Source of the DNA: an uncultured Clostridium sp.
Lineage (GTDB): Bacteria; Bacillota; Clostridia; TANB77; CAG-508
Length of the DNA stretch: 11,597 bases
Reading direction: 5' to 3'
Assembly (NCBI GenBank): GCA_900552555.1
Contig: URZW01000033.1
Coordinates: 1-11,597, forward strand
The position numbers were made by a program, and so were the translations under genes. The notes beneath the pieces are model-generated. The model searched no databases. It had not been told where the DNA came from and saw only the letters and a program-made list of their open reading frames with translations. Below are positions 6,526 to 11,597 of this stretch, one piece after another. Numbering within the stretch: the stretch's first letter is position 1; each line of letters opens with the position of its first letter.

Positions 6526-6543
6526 TTGTAAAACGTTTTACAA
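6526..6543. promoter_or_regulatory. 18-bp perfect palindrome, candidate operator of the holin cassette
   Basis: TTGTAAAACGTTTTACAA is perfectly self-complementary and lies 26 bases before the first gene of the cassette. It resembles operators of LacI-type or similar dimeric regulators but differs from the cre consensus, since the TG and CA of cre would be one base too far out. I see no well-formed promoter for the cassette, so control may need an activator or unusual sigma factor. Confidence 0.5.
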
Positions 6544-6569
6544 ATTACAAGAAGAGGAGTAAGTGGGGA

Positions 6570-6908
6570 ATGATATATTCTAATGAAGAAATTGAGCTTA
6601 CTCTAAACTTATATTCTATTGCTAAATCACATATAGATAAATTAAATCAAAAAAAGCAAATTGAAAGATTAGAAGATTTTAATAAATATGAGAAAAATGA
6701 TTATTTGTATTATTTACATATTATTTCTATTGTTAATAATTGGGTGAAAGAGCTATTACCAGATGAACTAGAAATTATAACTTTACGCAATTTTGAAAAA
6801 ATGTCCTTTGATCTTATATCAATACATGTTGGTTATGCTAATCATAGTTCAATTATAAGAAAATATAGAAAAATAATAGATAAAGTGAGAAAAATGAATG
6901 ATGAATAG
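6570..6908 (+). CDS. ArpU / sigma-70 region 4-like regulator of the cassette
   Basis: A 112-residue helical protein. Residues about 62-110 (PDELEIITLRNFEKMSFDLISIHVGYANHSSIIRKYRKIIDKV, broken here into LPDELEIITLRNF, MSFDLISIHVGY and SSIIRKYRKII) have the spacing of a sigma-70 region 4 type helix-turn-helix: a 'rxf.. s...ia...g.s...i...' pattern also seen in the ArpU/RinA-like late activators of Firmicute phages. The N-terminal half is a charged helix bundle. Such proteins switch on late or lysis genes. It is first in the cassette and overlaps the holin gene by 11 bases, so it is likely cotranslated. The start has AGAGGAG about 11 bases upstream. The fold call is by eye; a simple structural DNA-binding protein is possible. 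Confidence 0.6.
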   Translation: MIYSNEEIELTLNLYSIAKSHIDKLNQKKQIERLEDFNKYEKNDYLYYLHIISIVNNWVKELLPDELEIITLRNFEKMSFDLISIHVGYANHSSIIRKYRKIIDKVRKMNDE

Positions 6909-7350
6909 ATTTATTGAACATATAGGTAACTTATATTCTATTATATTAACCATTTTGACTCTTTTTTTAGGTGAGCATTGGATTTTATTTATGGTACTTT
7001 TATTGCTCAATATTATCGATACTTTAACAGGATGGATAAAATCAAGAATTAATAATAAGGAAAATTCAATGGCAGGGTTAAAAGGAATTATGAAAAAATT
7101 AGTTCAATGGATTTTAGTATTATTGGCCTTTGTTATTCCAGTATGTTTTAAAGAATTAGGAGCTGTAATTAATATTGATTTATCAATATTGGCATTTCTT
7201 GGATGGTATGTTTTAGCTTCATTAATTATAAATGAATATAGGAGTATATTAGAAAATCTTGTTGAAGCTGGATGCGATGTTCCGCAAGTTTTAGTTAAAG
7301 GATTAGAAGTTGCTTCAAAAAAGATTGATAATTTTAATGAAAATGAATAA
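6898..7350 (+). CDS. phage-type holin (Bacteriophage_holin_4 / TcdE-like family)
   Basis: A 150-residue membrane protein. It has the family's typical layout: two close N-terminal hydrophobic helices (about 12-45, ILTILTLFLGEHWILFMVLLLLNI), the signature NIIDTLTGWIKSR with a charged loop, then two more helices (about 66-86 and 92-115), and a polar C-terminal tail. Holins of this family form pores in the cytoplasmic membrane, releasing endolysin in phages and releasing large leaderless toxins in clostridia (TcdE, UviB type). The ATG at 6898 lies in the end of the regulator gene, with a second ATG next to it, and the stop overlaps the start of the lysozyme gene, so regulator, holin and lysozyme are one translationally coupled unit. 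Confidence 0.88.
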   Translation: MMNRFIEHIGNLYSIILTILTLFLGEHWILFMVLLLLNIIDTLTGWIKSRINNKENSMAGLKGIMKKLVQWILVLLAFVIPVCFKELGAVINIDLSILAFLGWYVLASLIINEYRSILENLVEAGCDVPQVLVKGLEVASKKIDNFNENE

Positions 7351-8191
7351 TTTGATTATTGATATTTCATACCATAATGGACAGGTTGATTTAAGTAAAG
7401 CTAAAGAAAGTATTTCTGGTGTAATAGCAAGATGTTCTTATGGTTGGAGTGATAAAAATATTGATAAACAATGGAGTAATAATGCATCACAGGCTAATAA
7501 ATTAGGAATTCCATTGTTTGCTTATCATTTTTGCTATGCGAGAAATGAAAGTGAAGCAAAAAAAGAAGCAAATTTAGCATTGAAAGCATGTAGTAATTAT
7601 AACGTGAGTGTTATTTATTATGATTTAGAATATTCTGATTATCAAGGAAGTTTGAGTAATGAAATGTATTATAAAATTGCAAAGTCATTTTGTGATGAGA
7701 TTGAAAAAGCAGGATATGCTGTTGGTATTTATGCTAATCAAGATTGGTTTAAAACTAAATTAGTAAATCAAGGCTTTTCTGCATGGACATTATGGATTGC
7801 TAATTATGGATCAAATAATGGATATAATAACTGGGATAATAAGATTCAATACAATCCATTTGGAAATGTCTTATTACATCAATTTACTTCTAATGCAAAA
7901 AAAGGTGTATTGAAAAGTATAAAAGGAATAAATTCAAAATTTTTGGATTGTAGTTATGATCATGGTTTAATAAAAACATTTTATAAACAAAAAGAAACAA
8001 TAACTAATTTACAATGTGGAGATAGTGTACGTGTGAAAGTAGGTTCAAAATGGTATGAAGGTCAATCAATAGCAAGTTTTGTATTTAATAATAAATATGA
8101 AGTAATTCAAATTAAAGGTGATAGGGTAGTAATTGGAGTAAACGGTCAAGTTACGGGAGCAATTTCAAAAAATTGTATAGAGAAAATTTAA
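7337..8191 (+). CDS. GH25 family lysozyme (endolysin) with C-terminal SH3-like domain
   Basis: A 284-residue muramidase that cleaves MurNAc-beta-1,4-GlcNAc bonds in peptidoglycan. The GH25 domain covers about residues 5-205: the first strand NLIIDISYHNGQVDL with Asp9, the ARCSYG and AYHFCYA strands, the catalytic YYDLEY with Asp96 and Glu98, GYAVGIYANQDW, LWIANYG, and the final strand KFLDCSYDHG. Residues about 215-284 (CGDSVRVKVGSKWYEG... to NCIEKI) look like an SH3-type wall-binding domain. There is no signal peptide, so export would depend on the holin just upstream. I chose ATG at 7337, inside the holin's last codons; ATG at 7343 is equally possible, and codons further upstream extend into the holin gene. 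Confidence 0.92.
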   Translation: MKMNNLIIDISYHNGQVDLSKAKESISGVIARCSYGWSDKNIDKQWSNNASQANKLGIPLFAYHFCYARNESEAKKEANLALKACSNYNVSVIYYDLEYSDYQGSLSNEMYYKIAKSFCDEIEKAGYAVGIYANQDWFKTKLVNQGFSAWTLWIANYGSNNGYNNWDNKIQYNPFGNVLLHQFTSNAKKGVLKSIKGINSKFLDCSYDHGLIKTFYKQKETITNLQCGDSVRVKVGSKWYEGQSIASFVFNNKYEVIQIKGDRVVIGVNGQVTGAISKNCIEKI

Positions 8192-8192
8192 T

Positions 8193-8208
8193 AAGCACAA
8201 AAGTGCTT
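8193..8208. repeat. AAGCAC-N4-GTGCTT hairpin, copy 2
   Basis: Same six-bp stem as at 6489-6504, here with loop AAAA, starting two bases after the lysozyme stop codon. It is not followed by a T run, so it is not an ordinary terminator. Confidence 0.5.
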
Positions 8209-8230
8209 GGAAAAGCAGTTAATATAAAGA

Positions 8231-8260
8231 TGTAGAAGAAATACCGGTATAAACTCTACA
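8231..8260. promoter_or_regulatory. nested dyad ahead of the large effector gene
   Basis: TGTAGA (8231-8236), ATACCGGTAT (8241-8250, perfect 10-bp palindrome) and TCTACA (8255-8260) are arranged symmetrically with four-base gaps. The centre is too tight for a good RNA loop, so a DNA operator for a dimer or tetramer is more likely. It lies 26 bases before the ATG at 8287 and could allow separate control of that gene within the cassette. Confidence 0.4.
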
Positions 8261-8286
8261 AATAAAAAAGAAAAGAGGAATTAATT

Positions 8287-10419
8287 ATGGCAGATGCAAT
8301 GGTTTTAGCCACACAAAAATGGTTAAACGAAAAATATGGTAATGATTCTAGATTTAATAAAGTAGCAGAAGATGGTATTACTGGTTGGGGTACTATCTAT
8401 GGATTACGTAGAGCATTACAAATTGAAGAAAAATTACCTTCTTTAAGTAATAACTTTGGGCAATCAACATATGCAAAATGTCCAACTGTAAAAAAGGGTG
8501 ATACTGGGAATTTAGTATATATTGTACAAGGTGGATTATGGTGTAAAGGATATAGTCCAGGTGGATTTAATGGAGTATATGGAGATGGAACATACGCAGC
8601 AGTTCAACGTTTTAAAAAAGCTGCAGGATTTGATGATGCTGATGGTAACATCAATAAAGATTTTATGAAAGCATTGTTAGATATGAGCGCATTTAAATTA
8701 TTATCAGGTGGAAAAGAAGAAATTAGAACTATTCAACAACAATTAAATAAAGACTATTATGATTTCTATCAAATTTGTCCATGTAATGGGTTATATGATA
8801 GAGATATGAATAAAATGTTAATTTATGCATTACAAAAAGAAGAAGGAATTCCTAAAGCTTCAGCAACAGGAACATGGGGACCATCAACAATTAGTAAATG
8901 TCCAAGATTAGAATTAGGAAAATCAAGTAATGTAGTTAAATTAGTTAGATATGCGTTAGTATGTAATGGAATTAGTGTAAGTACTTCATCAAAGACATAT
9001 GATTCAACGTTAGATGCAAAAGCAACAGAGTTTGCAAAGTTACTTAAATTAAATAAAAAAAGCAATGTGATTGATTATACAATCATCAAATCATTGTTAA
9101 GTAGTAATGGAGATCCAAATAGATCCGCAAAAGGATGCGATACTTCTACAAGATTAACAATTGATCAAATTAATCTTATTAAAAATTCTGGATATACTCA
9201 TGTAGGGCGCTATTTAACTAATACCCCGGGTGGAACATTGGATAAAAAATTAACAAGAACAGAATATAAGAATATTGTTAATGCAGGATTAAATTTATTC
9301 TTTATTTTTCAAGAATATGGAAATAAAGCAAGTAAATTTACTTTGAACTCTGGAACAGAACATGCTAATAGAGCACTTAATGCAGCTTTATCTTTAGGAG
9401 TTCCCAAAAACGCAGTAATTTATTTTGCAGTTGATTTTGATGCAACAGATTCTGAAATTTCGAAAAATATTATTCCATATTTTACAGCAATTAGAAATTC
9501 AGAATGTTCGTCATATTATAATATAGGTGTTTATGGAACAAGAAACGTATGTTCTAGAATTAAAAAATCTGTAGGATTTGACTTTTATTTTGTATCAGAT
9601 GCATCGTATGGATTTAGTGAAAATTTAGGATATACAATGCCTGATTCATGGGCATTTGATCAATTCAAAACAGATATTACTTTATCAAATAGTACAACAT
9701 CTGTAAATATTGATAAGGTTGCTGTTTCATATAAAGATAATGGCGTTTCAAACATGAAAATTACAACAGAAAATGTTGTGAAAAATTTTTTATCTGCACT
9801 TAAAATGTCTGATTTATTTAATGTAAAAATTGATTATGAAAAAGACCAATTAGTTTTTTTACAAGGTCCGGATTCAATTGGTAATTACATTTCTTTACAA
9901 TTAAAACATGATGTTTCTTATGATAGTTCAGCAAGCGGGACTTTAAATATTGTAGAAGGCGAAATTAAGGGATCATCTTTAGATGATTTAACTGTTGACT
10001 TAAAAGTTAATGATGATGTAAAAGCTGAAATAAAAGCTTCAGTAAAAGAGGTAGTGGTTACAATTAATCATGGTTCTTTAAGCTTTAGTACTCAAAATGT
10101 TGCAGATAGATATTCTAAAGGAGCAATTTATGTTTATACTATTACAGCTCCAGTAATTGATGATAAAGGATTAACTAGCCATGTTAAATTAATTTTAACT
10201 GTAAAAGTAGCACAAGATCCACAATTGGATTTTGCATATGATACTTTATCAGAAAAAGATATGGCTATAGCGAGAGCTTTTTATACAGTTGCAATTATAT
10301 TTGGTTTATCTGTAACGACAAGTGTAGGACTTTCACTTATTGGTAAAGTATTGGAAGGATATGGCCTTCCTCAAACACCAATAGCCGTATTTAAACTTTG
10401 TAAACTAATTGCTAGTTAA
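8287..10419 (+). CDS. leaderless peptidoglycan-binding, DUF1906 glycosidase-like protein (YbfG-like)
   Basis: A 710-residue protein without signal peptide. Residues 1-275 hold two tandem copies of a roughly 140-residue double peptidoglycan-binding module; landmarks are GQSTYAKCP and GPSTISKCP, and the paired VKKGDTGNLVYIVQ and LGKSSNVVKLVR. Residues about 283-490 are a DUF1906 (Rv2525c-like) TIM-barrel domain: GCDTST at its start, YTHVGRYLT, LFFIFQEYGN, and IYFAVDFDATD with Asp383 and Asp385 at the putative active site. Residues about 495-655 are beta-rich and unknown. Residues about 659-710 are hydrophobic (ARAFYTVAIIFGLSVTTSVGLSLIG). Length and layout resemble Bacillus subtilis YbfG as I recall it. 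Enzymatic activity for this family is not firmly established. AGAGGA stands eight bases before the ATG. Placement behind a holin and lysozyme suggests holin-assisted release. Confidence 0.88.
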   Translation: MADAMVLATQKWLNEKYGNDSRFNKVAEDGITGWGTIYGLRRALQIEEKLPSLSNNFGQSTYAKCPTVKKGDTGNLVYIVQGGLWCKGYSPGGFNGVYGDGTYAAVQRFKKAAGFDDADGNINKDFMKALLDMSAFKLLSGGKEEIRTIQQQLNKDYYDFYQICPCNGLYDRDMNKMLIYALQKEEGIPKASATGTWGPSTISKCPRLELGKSSNVVKLVRYALVCNGISVSTSSKTYDSTLDAKATEFAKLLKLNKKSNVIDYTIIKSLLSSNGDPNRSAKGCDTSTRLTIDQINLIKNSGYTHVGRYLTNTPGGTLDKKLTRTEYKNIVNAGLNLFFIFQEYGNKASKFTLNSGTEHANRALNAALSLGVPKNAVIYFAVDFDATDSEISKNIIPYFTAIRNSECSSYYNIGVYGTRNVCSRIKKSVGFDFYFVSDASYGFSENLGYTMPDSWAFDQFKTDITLSNSTTSVNIDKVAVSYKDNGVSNMKITTENVVKNFLSALKMSDLFNVKIDYEKDQLVFLQGPDSIGNYISLQLKHDVSYDSSASGTLNIVEGEIKGSSLDDLTVDLKVNDDVKAEIKASVKEVVVTINHGSLSFSTQNVADRYSKGAIYVYTITAPVIDDKGLTSHVKLILTVKVAQDPQLDFAYDTLSEKDMAIARAFYTVAIIFGLSVTTSVGLSLIGKVLEGYGLPQTPIAVFKLCKLIAS

Positions 10420-10424
10420 TATAG

Positions 10425-10456
10425 AAAGTGGTTATTTGTTAATAGCCACTTTTTTA
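10425..10456 (+). terminator. intrinsic terminator of the cassette
   Basis: A 12-bp stem with one G·U pair (10425-10436 with 10441-10452), a four-base loop and a run of Ts, six bases past the stop of the large effector gene. Confidence 0.88.
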
Positions 10457-10511
10457 TTGTTAGGATAAAGATTTAATGAAGATGTTTAAATAATAAAAAT
10501 ATTTACTTTTG

Positions 10512-10540
10512 TTGATAATATAGATAAATAGTATTAGTAT
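10512..10540 (+). promoter_or_regulatory. possible promoter of the membrane/TPR-like gene
   Basis: TTGATA (10512-10517), a 17-base spacer and TAGTAT (10535-10540), with TATACT overlapping a few bases on. It follows the terminator of the cassette, so the next gene likely has its own transcript. Confidence 0.4.
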
Positions 10541-10561
10541 ACTTTATATAAGAAGGAGAGA

Positions 10562-10573
10562 ATGATGCTATGA
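10562..10573 (+). other. three-codon mini-ORF (Met-Met-Leu-stop) overlapping the next start
   Basis: ATG ATG CTA TGA starts four bases after the strong AAGGAG (10553-10558), and its stop overlaps the ATG at 10570. Ribosomes could initiate here and re-initiate at the main start; it may equally be chance. Confidence 0.3.
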
Positions 10574-11283
10574 AAAATGAAATTATATTTAGTTATAGAT
10601 TGATAAAGTTAATATATTATTTAATTGCGCTATATGTTGCAATAACCTATGTAAATGAAATAAGCAAAGCAATATGCTATATTTTAATTTTGGTATTGAT
10701 TTTAGGATGTGCTATGTATATATATTTAATAATAGTTTATAAAATTTATAGTAAAAGTATAAATTTGGAAAAAAATATAAAAAAAGTAAATGATGCGATA
10801 TGTAAAATAAAAGGAACATTGATTAATAGTTATTTAAAGAAATTATATTGTGATTTATTAGAAGCATCAAATCATACAGATGAATTTTATGATTTTTTTG
10901 AAAAAAATAAAGATTTAATTTTTGGAGAAAAGAGCTATGCTTTTTGGTATACAACAAAATTATTATACTATTATGATCGACAAGAGTATAATAATTATTT
11001 AGAACTATATAATTCTAAATTAAATAGTAAAATAAATAGTAACCTTTCTGAAATTATATACTATATTATAAGCGAAGAATATGATCAAGCTTTGGAATTA
11101 TTGAAGAAAGCGATAAAAGGACAAAAGGGATTGGGGTACATTATGTGCCTATACTATAAAATTATATGTTTAGAAAAGTTAGATAGAGAAGTTGAATTAA
11201 ATGAAGCTGTTGGAGAAATCTCAAAATATAGTAGTGAAATTAAATATGTTAAAAAGATAAAAGAAAAATATTTGGCTGATTAA
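10570..11283 (+). CDS. two-helix membrane protein with TPR-like cytoplasmic domain
   Basis: A 237-residue protein. Two N-terminal transmembrane helices (about residues 10-28 and 33-58, LIYYLIALYVAITYV and AICYILILVLILGCAMYIYLIIV) form a hairpin, leaving a long cytoplasmic tail. The tail is entirely helical with TPR-like features: repeated Tyr/Leu-rich helices and the segment EEYDQALELLKKAIKGQKGLGY, a classic TPR-type helix pair. I know no characterised homologue. It follows the holin cassette in the same direction but after a terminator, so linkage is by position. TPR-tailed membrane proteins often hold partner proteins or act as immunity or scaffold factors; here it might protect the producer from, or anchor, the large effector. 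That role is inference. Confidence 0.75.
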   Translation: MKNEIIFSYRLIKLIYYLIALYVAITYVNEISKAICYILILVLILGCAMYIYLIIVYKIYSKSINLEKNIKKVNDAICKIKGTLINSYLKKLYCDLLEASNHTDEFYDFFEKNKDLIFGEKSYAFWYTTKLLYYYDRQEYNNYLELYNSKLNSKINSNLSEIIYYIISEEYDQALELLKKAIKGQKGLGYIMCLYYKIICLEKLDREVELNEAVGEISKYSSEIKYVKKIKEKYLAD

Positions 11284-11314
11284 TGGTAAGCAGCAAATAA
11301 AATAGTGGATAGAA

Positions 11315-11393
11315 GTATAGTAAATCATCAATAATGATTATAGTAGTTTTAGAAAACTAAAATTACTATATTAAGTTCCCAATTTTACTATAC
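11315..11393. repeat. nested inverted repeats
   Basis: An outer 10-bp perfect pair (GTATAGTAAA 11315-11324 with 11384-11393) encloses an inner 14-bp stem with one G·U pair (11339-11352 with 11357-11370, loop AAAA). A third, competing 6-bp hairpin (11323-11328 with 11334-11339) overlaps both. No T run follows, so it is not a standard terminator. It lies directly before the broken lysozyme-like gene. Confidence 0.6.
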
Positions 11394-11412
11394 GATGATG
11401 GTGAGATTATGA

Positions 11413-11597
11413 ATGTTTAGAGTTATGCAATCATCAGAATGTGGATTTAATGAAAAATATCCAAGGGTGCATAATGGAATAACAGATGCTGATTATTCCA
11501 TTAAGGTAGGAATACAACATTTAGCTAGTTGCTTAAATGATGCAAAAGTAGCTTCAAGTGGAGATACCGAGCATATATCATTAGCCCTTCAAGGGTA
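11413..11597 (+). pseudogene. truncated lysozyme-like (CwlT-type) hydrolase, lacking its N-terminal part
   Basis: From ATG at 11413 the frame reads MFRVMQSSECGFNEKYPRV, then HNGITDADYSIKVGIQHLA, SCLNDAKVASSGDTEHISLALQG to the window edge. This matches the middle of the Lysozyme_like domain (PF13702) of Tn916 Orf14/CwlT-type and phage hydrolases, whose normal start is a signal peptide or anchor, then a catalytic Glu in a 'MM-ESGG--DPMQSSE' stretch. Here everything before 'VMQSSE' is missing in this frame: TGA at 11410 closes it. Just upstream, ATGATGGTGAG at about 11396-11406 would read MMV in another frame, suggesting an internal deletion or frameshift exactly where the catalytic Glu should be. 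A GGTGAG stands before the ATG, so a short product may be made, but it should be inactive as a lysozyme. The gene continues past the window. Confidence 0.65.

Noticed and set aside
6526..6543. Third cre box
   Set aside because: The core AAAACGTTTT fits, but the outer TG/CA pairs are shifted by one base compared with cre, so it is more likely another regulator's operator.
6570..10419. Complete prophage or phage late region
   Set aside because: Holin and lysozyme are phage-type, but no tail, capsid, portal, terminase, integrase or repressor gene is seen in the neighbouring sequence; flanking genes are unrelated to phage morphogenesis.

Overview
The window is very AT-rich DNA with strong Shine-Dalgarno sites, Gram-positive signal peptides, CcpA-type cre boxes and cell-wall hydrolases typical of low-GC Firmicutes (Bacillota). 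A gut-type lineage such as the Erysipelotrichia is my best guess; nothing here fixes the genus. No tRNA, rRNA, transposase, integrase, CRISPR array or phage structural gene is visible.

Layout. (1) Position 1-110 is the tail of a CHAP-type wall hydrolase, followed by a terminator. (2) Position 409-2542 holds minus-strand genes: a small secreted protein with a near-perfect promoter and cre box but no good start codon, then, beyond a 400-base gene-poor stretch, an operon of a PadR-family regulator, a HAAS/DUF6120-like membrane protein and a small secreted protein. (3) Divergent from padR, 2691-4344 encodes a secreted Amidase_6-type protein and a membrane-anchored partner, behind a consensus promoter and a second cre-like box. 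(4) Position 4464-5947 has a small helical protein and a large PIN-domain protein whose start is thrown out of frame by a nine-A run. (5) A small minus-strand gene (6136-6399) sits between a hairpin terminator and a divergent regulatory region containing an 18-bp perfect palindrome. (6) Position 6570-10419 is a compact cassette: sigma-region-4/ArpU-like regulator, holin, GH25 lysozyme and a 710-residue leaderless protein with peptidoglycan-binding modules, a DUF1906 (Rv2525c/YbfG-like) glycosidase-like domain and a hydrophobic C-terminus. (7) A two-helix membrane protein with a TPR-like tail follows. (8) At the right edge is a truncated lysozyme-like domain missing its catalytic N-terminal half.

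How they may work together. Regions 6 and 7 are the most interesting. The order regulator, holin, endolysin, large leaderless wall-binding protein resembles holin-dependent toxin or enzyme release (TcdE-type, 'type 10 secretion') rather than a prophage, since no head, tail or packaging gene accompanies it. The membrane protein downstream is a possible self-protection or anchoring partner. Regions 2 and 3 look like carbon-regulated secreted proteins acting at the cell surface. The fragments of lysozyme-like and CHAP domains at the two window edges, both on the plus strand, are parts normally joined in one conjugative-element hydrolase; this hints that the whole stretch is cargo inserted or duplicated beside such a gene.
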